From positions 868,001-932,000 of the forward strand of contig NC_089425.1 of the NCBI RefSeq assembly GCF_013426205.1: a stretch of DNA of 64,000 nt, in the 5' to 3' direction. The DNA comes from Metarhizium brunneum (lineage: Eukaryota > Ascomycota > Sordariomycetes > Hypocreales > Clavicipitaceae). The notes under the pieces are model-generated. The model did no database searches, was not told where the DNA came from, and saw only the letters and a program-made list of their open reading frames with translations. This document shows, one piece after another, positions 11,690-23,179 of the stretch; within the stretch, counting starts at the first letter, position 1, and every line of letters begins with the position of its first letter. A program made the position numbers and the translations under genes.

Positions 11690-12698
11690 CTAAACATCTT
11701 TTGGTACCAGCTCGATCTCAGAATCACTTGACGTATTTTTTGTTTTTGACCTCTTCCAAAGTAAAACTCCATCCGTCGTATCTTCACCAGCCATTTGCCG
11801 CCTGTTGGTGTCTCTCTCCTCATTCCTGCACTGGCGATATCTCCTAAATCCCGCGATAAGGTTCACAATTCCGATGACTGTGAACATTCCGTTTTGAACC
11901 TACCCTGTCAGCGTATGCAGGTTGATGATGGAAGAACATCTCACCAGTTTATAGTTTATGCGTGATGCTAAGACATCGTAAAATGAGAGAAAAGAAAACC
12001 CAAAGGTGGCGATCTCGAAGCAACTTCGAATGTCCAGAGAAAGCCAAAGCTTCCAGTTCTGGGATTTTGCCTCTATACCTCGTCTAACTCCTTCGAGGCG
12101 CACAATGAAACATGACAGCATCATAGATCCTCGAAAAGCAGCTATAGCTGACGTCGGCAAAAGTCGTGACGATGATCTAAATTGAAAGTCTGCCGATAGC
12201 AACCCGATCCCAGTAAGTGATAGACCTAGTAAAAGTCCCTTCATCATGACCCCTTGGGCTTTGGTTCTCCCAAAAGCCGTCACTATCAGACCAGCCAATG
12301 CGATACTCTGGATTAGGTTCAGTCTTTTGCCCATTTCCTAGTCAATGTATACTCACCTCTAATAGCATATTCCAGAGCAGCATCACTGATAACTCGCAAT
12401 CCGCCCAATATTCCACCGAATGCTCCCCCAGTTCACACCATGTCGCCACCATCAAGACAGCACCCACCACTAAACCAGCGATAACGGAAAAATACAACGC
12501 ACATAGATTTGCCCAGTACCAGAAACCGGTTTTAGATGAGCGTCCAGGTAGTAGGCCCCTTAATAATGCTGCTGTGCTAAGAATTGAGAGCTGTAAAATG
12601 GAACAGATTGTCAGCCCGATTTGCTGCGTTAAAGACACGGCTGGAGGTTCGTGTGACTGCATGATATCAAAGGTGGAGGAGTATGAATAAAAAGGCAT
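11690..12698 (-). CDS. Hypothetical polytopic membrane protein
   Basis: Three exons (12698-12357, 12307-11904, 11843-11690) with introns of 49 and 60 nt keep one frame and give 299 residues. Six hydrophobic segments are visible: near residues 22-48, 55-80, 105-125, 132-152, 165-182 and 210-235. A short basic and acidic cytosolic-type tail follows (KRSKTKNTSSDSEIEL). The start is the ATG at 12698; a second ATG at 12662 sits just before the first hydrophobic segment and could be the real start. The family is not recognised. Transport or receptor roles cannot be separated on this evidence. Its 5' flank abuts the duplicated fragment at 12703. Confidence 0.55.
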
Positions 12699-12702
12699 CC
12701 AG

Positions 12703-12930
12703 CTCACCGCCACTCCTACAGCGACGGCCTCATTTTAAGTAGTTCACTCAAAAGGTCTTCAACAATCAATTATCCTCTGATTCCAGAGTCAGATATGAGG
12801 TCCCACGTATCCCGAACAGTTCCCTGACAATCTTCGCTCAACCCTCTCATGATACCATTTCGGACTCGGTTAACTTCCTGACTTGGGGGGGGCTTTGCGC
12901 TAGTAAGAAAAGGAGTCGTAATGTGATTGT
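12703..12930 (-). repeat. Duplicated coding-like fragment, copy 1 (RIP-tinged)
   Basis: This stretch matches 14236-14480 in the same orientation, with shared blocks such as CATTTTAAG-AGTTCACTCAAAAG, AGATATGAGGTC/GGATATGAGGTC and AAGGAGTCGTAATGTGA. Most differences are transitions. Read on the minus strand, both copies encode a related C-terminal peptide (DLIS-D-GIRG...LLSELLKM). Copy 1 has TAA and TAG where copy 2 has CAA and CAG, so copy 1 has lost its frame by C-to-T change. Confidence 0.65.
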
Positions 12931-13066
12931 TGTGGATGTCAAACGATATTCCGCCTTCGGTCGAGGAGGCGTCCCGATCCACTTGGACACCGTTGTGTAT
13001 ATAACTGAGACCTTCGTCCTCTTGACTTGAGTAGTGGTTAAGGCTAATAGACTCTCAATATTCTCA

Positions 13067-13579
13067 TCATTTTTGACAGTGGACTACAACAGCAGGAACT
13101 TGTCTGCGGCTGTGACACGTCTCGGTCGGTTTGCGTGCAATCTCTATTATAAAATTCACAAAATGATTTATCCACTCGTCATCGTCGTATTTTCCGGCAA
13201 TATTGTTCCAGGTCCAATGGCGAAGATCAATCCTTGATGGCCGCAGGTCTCTCAAAAGAATTTTAACTTCTTTTTCAAAGTTAAATCGGGCCGAGTCCGC
13301 ATAGTAGCCTTCCGTAGACATCCCGATCGCAGCTTCAACGGCGAAGGAATCAAGGTCGTCACCGCTTGCCACGAAGGCACGGGCAGCCCAACCCAGAACG
13401 AGCGTAGATCCTTTGGTTGCCTGATCAATGTGTAGAACATCTTCACAAGTGGGGCATGGTCCGAATACGAATTTCAACAAGACGTTTTGTGTACATCTGA
13501 CTTCTTCGTTGCATCGGCATGCCTCGGTATCATAAACAGTGCAGCAGTGAAGGCAAATACTATGCTCTGTCTTATGCAT
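13067..13579 (-). CDS. Hypothetical Cys-rich protein
   Basis: A single exon with a real ATG encodes 170 residues. The first 60 residues hold eight cysteines and a histidine-rich start (ICLHCC, CRC, GPCPTC), which suggests a metal-binding module. The rest is helical and acidic, with WTWNNIAGKYDDDEW near residue 130. The family is not recognised. It could be a secreted or nuclear zinc protein; no signal peptide is evident, which favours an intracellular location. It stands alone between two repeated fragments. Confidence 0.5.
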   Translation of the reverse strand: MHKTEHSICLHCCTVYDTEACRCNEEVRCTQNVLLKFVFGPCPTCEDVLHIDQATKGSTLVLGWAARAFVASGDDLDSFAVEAAIGMSTEGYYADSARFNFEKEVKILLRDLRPSRIDLRHWTWNNIAGKYDDDEWINHFVNFIIEIARKPTETCHSRRQVPAVVVHCQK

Positions 13580-14235
13580 TGGCAGTATTTTTATTGGTCT
13601 TTGAGAGGACTTTGGAGGGAAAAAAAGAATGAAGGAGACTTTGATGGGCAGCAGGTCAGGGTTGGAGGAAACGGGAGAGGCCCCAGACGAAAAGTAAAAG
13701 AGATCTTATAGCCAGGTAACACAAGGAGAAAAAAACCAACCTCCCCTACGCGACAATATACGTAATGGTCTCACACACAGCTCTGTACTATAATATTTGC
13801 TGGAGTGCCCAAATTGATGCATAGAGGCGAAAAATTCGTTGGGGATTGTTTCACTTTGACAATGCATGGGATACGGCCTGGCATCTGTGTACGCCTGCGA
13901 TTAACAGTCTACGAGCGGGTGAATTGAAGGAGGCAGTGAATGAATACAGAGATTTTGTTATCGCATACTGTTTGCTACACCATTTTGGCCTCTCCTCCAC
14001 TGTTTTGGAACTCGAACGAAAAGTCCTGCCATTTGTAACACCAGTAGCAATCGGACAATCATCTTCCAACCAGCTCCGCTGCCCTTAGACTTCCCCTTTG
14101 CCTTTGGAGCTATCGATTCCCAATATGTCGCATCCATGGTAGCGATAGGAGTCTGGTTTGAAGCACCGCAGCTAGGAACTAGCACAAATTCCGTGTTTAG
14201 TCACGGATTTATCGTCTGCTCCGGAATGGCCGCCA
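13580..14235. other. Intergenic stretch
   Basis: No gene recognised. A minus-strand frame at 14139-13958 holds one hydrophobic stretch (IVRLLLVLQMAGLFVRV) and directly follows copy 2 of the duplicated fragment, so it may belong to the same decayed gene. Confidence 0.35.
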
Positions 14236-14480
14236 ACTCACCGCCATTCCTGCCGCGACAGACTCATTTTAAGCAGTTCACTCAAAAGTTGTTCAGCAAT
14301 CGGTTGTCCTCTGATGCCAGGGTCGGATATGAGGTCACACGTATCCCAAATAGTTCCCTGGCAACCCCCGCTCAACCCTCTCGTGATTCCATGTCAGACT
14401 CGGTCAACTTCCTGACTTCAGGGCGGTTTCACCAATGCGCGTGATGGCTGGAGGAGTACGAAAAGGAGTCGTAATGTGAC
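14236..14480 (-). repeat. Duplicated coding-like fragment, copy 2
   Basis: Partner of 12703-12930. Its minus strand keeps an open C-terminal peptide of the form GIRGQPIAEQLLSELLKM, ending soon after in QEWR and a stop or splice donor (GGTGAGT). It keeps C at sites where copy 1 has T, so it is closer to the ancestral sequence. Confidence 0.6.
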
Positions 14481-14649
14481 GTGCATGAATCCGTGATAAT
14501 TGCCTATCTCACTTCTTACTTTTGTAATATTCATACGCTAACCTCTTTTCTTCTGGCGTCTGTGCCACTTGTAGAGCTCCATCTGACCCCTACGTGGATG
14601 CCCTTCTGCCTATTCTTGAGCGCCAACACAAATCAGCCCTGTCAATCAA

Positions 14650-15438
14650 TTACGATCCTTCTTCAATTCCAATCACAGTATTCCCTTCCACGCAGCTACC
14701 TTGCACGGATGCTGCGACCGGATCCGCAAAGCTCGTGGGACATCCACTCGGAGCCATTCTTCGTTCCCCCGAGCACGAAACTAAAGCCTGTGCCACTTCC
14801 TCTTCCATGGGTGATGTCGGATAGGGGAATGCCGCTTCTATTGCTGGTGGTTGGTGAACCCGACCATGTGCATTTTCAATTTGCCACTCACCAATGGTAA
14901 AGACTGAAGGCTCTCGAGTCCGCTGAGCCTGTTGTAGAATTGTTTGTGGTACAACCAGTTCCCGGTTCGATTGCGCATAGACATCTTCGTTGCTGCTAGA
15001 CTCCCTTCCGCCACGCAGCTTCTTTGGGGGTTTTTGTCCTGGCGGCTTGCCAGCGGTGTCGTCCAAATGTCTTTTACCAGTGTCCCTGGACCAGAGGTGA
15101 TCTGGGATCACGTTCCTGATTTTCACGTCCGTTTTGTAGACATCTTGCAAAAACCGTTCCCAATTGGTCGCCGCATCGTGAAGACAGGCCAGTTGTAGCT
15201 GCTCGGAAGCGTCATGACACCCTGAAGCGAGGAGACCAGCCACTCTGCCATTCTCGTACATGCGTTCCAGGTCGTTGGGGTCCGTCGGCTTTCCAAGCCT
15301 TATGTTAGACTCTGCTCGCAAGAGGAGTTCATTTTTCTCTTCTAACAATCGTTCTTCTGGCGACTTGATTAAAACCATTCGTCCATTCCACTCTATAAGA
15401 AACTCTTGCATCATATCTCTGACTGTGCTGGAATTCAT
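14650..15438 (-). CDS. Hypothetical protein with basic patch
   Basis: A single exon with a real ATG encodes 262 residues. The N-terminal half is helical and charged (SPEERLLEEKNELLLRAESN), with ERMYENGRVAGLLASG at about residue 60. A basic proline/lysine cluster (GQKPPKKLRGGR) near residue 135 could target it to the nucleus. The C-terminal half is low in predicted structure. I recognise no family. It has no obvious neighbour partner. Confidence 0.45.
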   Translation of the reverse strand: MNSSTVRDMMQEFLIEWNGRMVLIKSPEERLLEEKNELLLRAESNIRLGKPTDPNDLERMYENGRVAGLLASGCHDASEQLQLACLHDAATNWERFLQDVYKTDVKIRNVIPDHLWSRDTGKRHLDDTAGKPPGQKPPKKLRGGRESSSNEDVYAQSNRELVVPQTILQQAQRTREPSVFTIGEWQIENAHGRVHQPPAIEAAFPYPTSPMEEEVAQALVSCSGERRMAPSGCPTSFADPVAASVQGSCVEGNTVIGIEEGS

Positions 15439-16137
15439 GTCTTTGCGTTTCGGGGTCGCAGAGTAAATCGGGAGGAAAGGCTCTCGTGTACTGGCGGACG
15501 GAATGGGGTTCCGTATGAAATATGTGCCGTCTATATAGTATTATATTCCTTGCTTGTCACCAGCTTGGAGCGGACCGGTCCACTACTCAAGTTCTGTTAA
15601 GCCAGTGGAGGCAAGCGTCGATCTTGCGACGCTGTTGGTGCTGGTGTTCCGGCCTGTAAGCTTTGAAGAGTATGACTACTGCTTTTCCCCCCTTCACATT
15701 TTTGTCACCTGCAGCAAACACCTGAATGTGAAAATTGATGCGAAGCACGAGGTAGCGACGCCGTTGAGGATCTATAGCTGTCAGCTCCTGCATTGGACTT
15801 TGACCGAGTGGAAGGTTGCTGACCAACACGCAGTTGAGGAGTGTGGTCAGGTTGCGATGGAGCGGCACAAAACCGGCGCCCAAAGCGACCATCAAGGGGA
15901 TGATTCGACTGATCCTTGGCTACCAAGAGGGGTCATATTATGGTGAGATGTGATGGGATGGAACAAACCCGCTTTCCTGGGGTGAAATGGTTTTACCCCA
16001 GGAAAGCGGGTCCTCCCACGACACCAGTCCCAGGTCGGTGCGCAGGGGTCCTCACCTTTGAACGGCCCATTAGAACAGGTTGACAGTTGTTCAACAGCCT
16101 GGTTCGTCTTTTCTCCTACAACTACTCGTCTCTCAAA
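15439..16137. other. Intergenic stretch with a strong hairpin
   Basis: It separates two divergent genes. A minus-strand frame from an ATG at 15892 to 15587 (about 101 residues) has no motif. The notable feature is the perfect inverted repeat at 15967-16011. Confidence 0.45.
15967..16011. repeat. Perfect 17-bp inverted repeat (hairpin)
   Basis: Left arm ACCCGCTTTCCTGGGGT (15967-15983) and right arm ACCCCAGGAAAGCGGGT (15995-16011) are exact reverse complements around an 11-nt loop. It lies about 125 bp before the ATG of the plus-strand gene at 16138. Confidence 0.8.
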
Positions 16138-17831
16138 ATGCAGAATGAATATGAAGGGAGCAATGCCGTCTTTATAGACAAAGCTCGGGTGCAAGAGGGG
16201 CTCATATTGGCAAAATCTGGACAGCAGCAACTTCCACAAATCCCAGAACGCAAGACGCTTTACTACTTCACGGTGTCACATAATAATCACTGCAGCGTCT
16301 GCGAAATCCTCATTACACCAATCAAGCACACTCAGTACCCAAATTTCTTCTTCTTTCCAGTCCGAAGGTATACGAAGTGTTGTGACAGTGCTCCTGAGAA
16401 TGAGTTAAAACAACAACACCAAACTATATACGATGTCCTCATCCGGCCAAATCAGTGGCGTCTCAGTAATGATGACAGGTGAAGTTAAAACTCTATTTTT
16501 GGTGATCATGGCTGACAAATTCTTAGCGATGAGGTCAAGCTACCCCAAAATGCATCCACCATAGGCATCTGTCGTGATCACTCAAAGCTTGGTCTGGAGT
16601 ATCTACTACAAACTGCTACTCCGACGTCCTCTGGCGCGGCAAAGGACGTAGCGTTCCGCACGACATCTGAGTCTGAGTCTCCGTGTCGGTGTACTGATGC
16701 GGCCGATGAAGCAAATAGTAGTGACACAAACGGCACAAAACCCCGCCCAAGAAAAAGACGAAAGGATGGAAAGACGGCGGCTGATACGATTTCAAAGAAG
16801 CTCTTGAAGGCTGCTGAAGTAAAAACGCCGGGAAGCTTCAACAATGTCTCCGAAACCCATTCCTTGTCAAATGTCGAACAACTCGACGCACTCCCTGTTT
16901 TGACAACTTATGACGAGCGGTTTGAGTTTGCAGAACACCTGCGGAAGCTATACAGCAAAACACAAGATAGAGCTGGTCAAATTATCTGGGCAAACAAGCG
17001 GTACTCTTTCGACATGCGATTCCTCCTCCGTCGTGAAAGGAAGATCGACGGCGAAAATGAAGCCGACCGATCTGCCAGATCTTCAATGCTTATCAATCGT
17101 ATCGCCAGTAAACTAACCGACAATAATCCCAAATGCTATTGTGGAGCACAAGTGTACGATTTATTCGCCAGTACGAAGATCTCCTTGAATAGAATACTTA
17201 TTTCTATGGCTATTAACACATTCTCCCAGAAGCAGGTCATTTGCTAACTAACCTTCCTGGTGACCAAATCGAGCGACTCAAAGCAGCAGACATGATAGCA
17301 GAATCGATAAAGGAGCTTACGCCTCTGTATGGTCCTACTACGATATTCTATGCTCCTGCAGTTATCGCTGCTTTGTGGAAGAAAGAGTTAGTTTTTCACC
17401 TACTCCTGTGCGTGTGATGCTAATTGGTTCCGGTTAGCTACGCGACTATATGCAAAGATCTTGATGCAGAAAATCTCGCACTTCACGATGTAACCAAACA
17501 TGTAGTTAAAGTACCGTACGACGACGATCTTTATACGTACGGTGTTTATCTCGAGAAAGGCTGTCCTGTACATGGTGGACAGAGTGGCAATACGGCTTCG
17601 CCCAACAGCTTATTGTACAGTGACACCACCGGAGTAGATGATCAACAAATCCAGCAGGATCTTCATGGAGTCAACATCGATACACCTTTTACGAACTCCC
17701 AAGTGACTGACCCACTGGAAATATTTAATAACTTGGATGAAGATGGTGCTGGATCACTGGACAAGTTCGGCATTTTCCCATATGCTGCGGAGGGGTTTTG
17801 GGACTTTATGAACACTATTCCTGATAGCTGA
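16138..17831 (+). CDS. Hypothetical fungal protein, 4 exons or with one frameshift
   Basis: Exon 16138-16478 joins 16527-17235 across a 48-nt intron. The last exon, 17438-17831, follows a 51-nt intron with a GCTAAT branch site. Between 17235 and 17274 the frame changes: either a very short 38-nt intron (17236-17273) or a one-base frameshift, because the +1 frame reads smoothly through TNLPGDQIERLK into AADMIAESIKEL. The product is about 500 residues. It has a basic patch (KPRPRKRRKDGK), then a conserved-looking block (SKTQDRAGQIIWANKRYSFD) and PTTIFYAPAVIAALWKK before the last exon. The ATG at 16138 has A at -3; another lies at 16087. No known domain is recognised. Confidence 0.55.
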
Positions 17832-17862
17832 TTTCTTGTACATTGAAAGTGTACACTATAAC

Positions 17863-18465
17863 CTACTTATCATCAAGTTGAAAATGTGCAAGTAACAAGT
17901 AAATTTCCTCTTTTCGCGTGCCAATTGCCGTCCCAGGCTGCAGAAGTGAGTAGCCCAAGTTATGCCGCCACATCCTTCTGTGAACCCTCGTTATCGGAGT
18001 TGGCGTTTCTATAAGTATTTCCATCTCAAACTCATTCTGGCACATCGGTATAGCAAGACAGATGGTTCCGCTTAGAGCTCTTATTCCGCCACCAGGACTT
18101 ACAGAGACAGCTTTCGTTTGGACCTTGTCCAAGCTAGCGCCCCATGCGTCCAACCTCGTTGTCTTGTTGGTTAGCGCCGCATGTTTGCGTATGCATGCTG
18201 TTTCACTTACCAGCCTCTTCTTAACTCTGTCCCAAAATGCGCCATGCGCGTCCGACCAATCATAGGAATAAAGGTTAGGGCGGACTTGGGTTCTGTTGAA
18301 TCGTTGCTTCGCTGCCTCCCTAGCTAAGACGAGCTCTTCTTCATCTAGCTCTATAGTGTCGAATGCTTGCATTGTTTCAAGGTGCGTCTGGTCTTCTTCT
18401 TCAGCGTCTGTTCTAAGATAGTCCACGCCAGTCGCCCGGAGGAGTTCAGTGTACTGGGCAGCCAT
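17863..18465 (-). CDS. Hypothetical protein downstream of the Helitron
   Basis: A single exon with a real ATG encodes 200 residues, ending 31 bp from the stop of the convergent gene at 17831. The N-terminal half is acidic and helical (ELDEEELVLAREAAKQRF). The middle has YDWSDAHGAFWDRVKKRLV and the C-terminal half looks beta-rich. The family is not recognised. It lies in the same orientation as the Helitron genes and about 310 bp beyond the helicase stop. It could be Helitron cargo or an ordinary host gene; the element end was not defined, so this is open. Confidence 0.45.
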   Translation of the reverse strand: MAAQYTELLRATGVDYLRTDAEEEDQTHLETMQAFDTIELDEEELVLAREAAKQRFNRTQVRPNLYSYDWSDAHGAFWDRVKKRLVSETACIRKHAALTNKTTRLDAWGASLDKVQTKAVSVSPGGGIRALSGTICLAIPMCQNEFEMEILIETPTPITRVHRRMWRHNLGYSLLQPGTAIGTRKEEIYLLLAHFQLDDK

Positions 18466-18775
18466 GGCTCAGAAGCGGGGTAAGTCGGGCTCTGGGCGGG
18501 GAAAAGATAAGCCGACCACGATCGGAATTTAATGAGAAAGCAAGTCACAGTAGGATGGTACGATACGTCCCGTTCGAAACTAACGTCGATGGTTAGAAAG
18601 AACGCGATCGCTTGCGAACACTATGCGAACACACGTATTTATAACTGATCAGTCATGAAATGGTGTTTGAAATACTGGTGCAGAATATAGTCTGCACGAC
18701 GACGTCAATTCTTCGTTAAGAGCATTCTCAACTAGAAGGAAAGGGAGACTGGGGAGTTGGTGAGTGGAAGTAAGG
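18466..18775. other. Helitron 3' flank with short hairpin
   Basis: A GTGCAGA-ATATAG-TCTGCAC hairpin lies at 18678-18697, about 80 bp past the helicase stop on the minus strand. That position would suit a Helitron 3'-terminal hairpin. However, the expected CTRR end does not follow within the next ten bases on that strand. The palindrome ACTGATCAGT follows further on. Confidence 0.4.
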
Positions 18776-21700
18776 TCAGTGAGAATGTGGTGTATTGAGT
18801 TGTTCTGCCTTAGCTTCCAGTCTTTCGTATTCAGCTATTGCTTCTGGGTCTGCCTTGATAGCTTCAAGATCACAGTGGGTCAAGTACACCTGCTCGAGAT
18901 CCTTTCCTCTACTCAATGCCACATATGCTTGTCCGTCAGAGAAGATATTAGAATTCAAGGCGACGGTAACAGCTGGTAGTGACAGACCTTGAACCTTGTG
19001 AATTGTCAACGCAAATGCATTGATGATTGGAAGCTGTACTCGTTTGTATTCCACCCCATTTGTCTGGAAATAAGACGGAGTTTTGTGCAAGTTCATGACC
19101 TATACTACATTAGGCGCGTCGAGTGCCTCTAAGCTTCAACCATGGGCCCAAGATATAAAAACTTACTTGGATACCGTCTTTAGTGGGAAATGCTGCCTCA
19201 ACTTCGTCATCGGGCAACAAATTAGTAATAACACCAATAGAGCCATTAGAAATTCCTCTCTCGCTGAGCATGCTGTTTGTGAGAAACATGACCTTGGCCC
19301 CAACAGTACACACCACTGACGATGGGAAGTTTGTCCCCTTGTTGAATACTTTCGAGTGCTCTAAATTTTGTAATCTTACTCCGTTTTCAAAATCCTCCGC
19401 CTTTGAAACGAAGATAGGGTTCTCTGATGGCATGCCGGAGAGAACCGCATGGTTTAATGCGGCAGCTTCATCACGAAGGGAAGACAGGTACGTGGTATTC
19501 CACATGACATATTGTGGATTATATTGGCGCCATCGTTCTTCCAGAGTGCATCTTACCTCGTCATCGATGATTCCAACCCGAATCTTGTTCAAGATTCTGA
19601 AGAATTTGTCGTTTGTCTGCCGGTACGGTTGTCGTAGGAAGATGGGATGGAAGAGCTTCCAAACAGAGGCCTTAAAGACCTTCAAACCCTCCACGGGGGG
19701 TAATTGCATCAAGTCCCCAAAAACGATGACATGCATGTTGCCGAACGGCCTGTTATTTCTCCTCAGTTTGGCGAAAAGGGAGGCGAGGTAGTCAAGCAGT
19801 ACGCCATCTACCATCGATACTTCGTCGATAATAAGCACGGTTTTCTTTTCTATGTCTTTCTTTTTTTGATCTTCGAACCTAAATAAGCCTGTGTGGTAGG
19901 CACTTCTATGGCTATAGACCGATAGAGCCGAGTGGATTGTATTCCCATCAATATTTCTTGCCGCAATTCCAGTGGGCGCAAGCAGTAAGGCAGGGTTCCG
20001 GGATTTATTGCACCAATACTGCAGGGCACGCAGGAGGAAAGATTTCCCCGTCCCACCAGGCCCTGTTACAAAGAACATACAGCCTTGATGCCTAGATGCA
20101 GAAATATTTTGCGTTACCGTGCTATAGCACTGGTATTGCTCGCCTTTCAGGGTAAGACTCGCAGCATCGGCGAGTCCTGGAACAGACATGGTATTCAGCT
20201 GCCGTAGCTGCTCAGACACCATATCATGGACATTTGGCGGAGCCGCCCCCGCAACTCTTTGAACCATCTCACAATACTCCCTTCCGAGGGCTAGATTGCC
20301 ATGTTCGACTCTATCAGCATGTCCTCGTAAAGCAGCATCATAAAGTACTGGGTCGAGCTCGAAAAGCCTTTCACGGTAGGTGGCGGAGTTCGCAATGATT
20401 TCGTCATCTGATCTCCAATGGTATCTATAAAGGAGCTGCACGTAAAAAAACACTTCTCCATCACAAAGTCGTCGGTAAGAAGTGCGAATCAGGATGGGCT
20501 TCTTCCTTTGATAGACCCAATATCCCAATGAATCTTGCCACCCTTCACGAGGACCCTGTCGGTTAATGGTGCGAGTTTTCGTGACTTCATAGTATGCAAA
20601 GTAGTCAAAATAGGTCAAGACTTCGAATCGAGGCACTCTTGGTCGAGCAAAATATTTCTCCATAGCGTCTGGGAAATAAGCGTCCTCAGGGTGCTCGAGG
20701 ATATGGTTAGCTGGACGAACAGAATAATTCCTCATCTCGGGGGTGCTGGTTGGAAGGTAGAGAGACCCGCTGGTGCAACGAAAAATGTCCAATCCTAAGC
20801 ACAGCACGATTATTTCCATAGATCCCATTCTGCGAGCCAGCAGGTGCTTCTGAGTTGCTGTACAACCGCCCACAAGAACGTGAGAGAGTGGCTCGTTTTT
20901 GGTGACGTATTTCGTGATGTAAGAGGCAAGACCTTGGCTCGTCACGAATTGAACGTTGCAGTGGCCTTCCCAGATTAATAGCAATTGAGCGTTATAAGGA
21001 ACTACCCACACATCGGCTTCGGTGCGGGCATAAGTATACCTGGGATTGCCAGGCTGATGAAACGTCCTGCCCGACACGTCTGCTGGAAAGCCCTTGGAGC
21101 ACTTTCCGTACCTCCCGGGTCCGCCACAAATGTGGTCTTTGCACTTGTGAATCTGATATTTCATGACAAGTCTATGCAACTCAGGCTCCTTTTCGGGATC
21201 CGGAATATCTGCACGGACAAAGTTGCCTGCAAGCAATTCTTTGATGGACTTCCCCGTCCACAATAGGCAATGGCTATGTATTGCGCCTCGTAGTTGGAAT
21301 TCAAATCTTTCGATTAGCTCTTTCAGGCCCCCAAATTTGGCGTGATTGGACTTCCCTTTCCAGAATTTGGATTTCAGATTACGGATCCTCTCGTAGTAAT
21401 ATTGGACCCCCTCCCATGGATGGTTGGATGGAATAGCAGTAGGAGAGATAGACCGCAAAATATCCTTAAATTCTTCCCAGCCTTCATTGAAAGTCAGCGT
21501 CATAAAAAGTTGAGGAAGTCCGTGGCCTGCAATCATCGAGTTTACGAGGCGCTCCTTTTCGAGAAAATAAGCTTCCCCGGTTCGGATTGAGCCAGGTATC
21601 GCATGTGTGAGAGTTTCACTAATAATAGAATGTGTCCCATAATTTGACTGCTGTAGTAGTTGATGCTGAGGAAGACGACTATCTGCCGCTTGCCTCGTCT

Positions 21701-23042
21701 TATTATGAATAAGGCGATTGGTATTCTGAAAGATCCTTGTAGCTTCCATTTCTTGGTATGCCCACGCAGCCCAGTAATAATCGTCTCTGAAAGCGCGATT
21801 GTAAGAATCGAGCTTCTTTTTAGTGTCCATGTGGCGAGTGTATGTAGAGCGCCCATCTTCGCTGCGCTCTCCTTGTACGAATTGCCCTTTCCCGTAAGGA
21901 TAAAGGTGCGGAAAGCAGAGTACCTCGACATCTGGATCCGTTCTAAGTAGCATCGGTTTTGGACGATGCCCCTCTGGGACCTGGACAGCCCCAACGGAGA
22001 GCCTGTTATACCGGAAATCTTCATTCCTCGTTTCTTGATCATACTGAAATGGGTTCATGACAATATCCGGGCGGGTTTGGGGTCGGCGCTCATCGCTGTT
22101 CTCAGGGAGGTCGGCAGTTGGTAACGGGTGGTCGATTTGTAGATGCTCCCGCACATTATTCCTTTGGAAGACGGGGTTCCTTTGCAGTAGCCAATTGCGA
22201 ACATGAATTAGATGCTCGAGATTCTGGTCTCGGTCTACTCGATGTGGACTACTCTGCAGATAAGCTCCAAGCGTGCCAGAATATAGCATGTTCGCTCGCT
22301 CATTAATCGGATTCGTATTAATAACACCTGATAAAGTACGGTACACGTAGGGGGTCGCGTGTAAGTTGTACCCTGAAGTCCTTCCTAGATTCGTATCCAG
22401 CTTGAAAGGGGATATGAACAGAGTCGATCGCCGTGGGAGAGAAGCAATGCACTGAGGGATCTGGCCGCAGTCTATAGGGGCCTGGGGCTCTTTGCAACAG
22501 TCCTCGCAGAGAGTCACGCCACCAGGTTCGCCAGTTACAGGAACACCGAAGACTCTGGTGATGCCGTACTCATGGCTGTGTTGGAATGCTCTCTGTTGAC
22601 GCTTCCTCGGGAGCAGCAAGGTTGCGCACTCGGCACATGGTGTATCGGGAAACTCCTTGTTCCAGCGGTCCTTAAACCTTTTCCTCATTCCTTGAAATCG
22701 CACTTCAGATTCTGCGAATATCGCGCCCGCCCGGCGCCGTCGAGGTCTCGCTGAGGGAAATACTGTATCCTCCTTGCTACGATGACGACGATGACGACGA
22801 ACCCTTGTAGTATTGACAATAATAGTATCATCGTCTTTTGCGTAACGACCCCTGCTAGTGTCGGCCGGTGGAAACCGGCTGCGCTGGTTGACTTGTGTGT
22901 TGATGGAAAAGGTTTCCAACAGGACTTGGCTATTATCGTTAAAAAACGATTGAACAGGGTTGCGCATCATGCGCAATCGGTCTTGCTGCTCGTTGGTGGC
23001 GGCATTATAGCTGTAAAACCTTTGCTGCCGAGCTTCAGACAT
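18776..23042 (-). CDS. Helitron Rep/Pif1-like helicase, apparently intact
   Basis: Exons 23042-19167 and 19099-18776 (67-nt intron, GTAAGT...TATAG) join in phase and give 1399 residues. The N-terminal third holds Cys-rich zinc-type motifs (CAEC, CEDCC). The Rep part has FMTLTFNEGW near residue 530, the HUH-type motif IHSHCLLW near 585 and both catalytic tyrosines in YITKYVTK near 705. The helicase part has Walker A GPGGTGKS near 993, Walker B VLIIDEVS near 1068, and FGDLMQLPP. After the intron come motifs V/VI: AFALTIHKVQGLSLP and YVALSRGKDLEQV. No stop or frameshift was found and all catalytic residues are kept. The intron sits within the helicase fold, so splicing is essential for a full enzyme. 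The ATG at 23042 is the first in frame. Confidence 0.9.
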
Positions 23043-23179
23043 TATGAAAGCACAAACAAACTGTGCCTTGGTATACGTTCTACGCCCTGGGCAGTTGGAA
23101 GGCGTAAAAGCAGAGTCTAAAGAGAGTTAGAATCAGTGCAGTTCTAAACTACAGAAACAACCAAAACAAAGGATTCATC

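Noticed and set aside
12338..12356. 19-nt intron in the membrane-protein gene
   Set aside because: It is too short for fungal splicing. The same donor with an acceptor at 12308 gives a normal 49-nt intron in phase.
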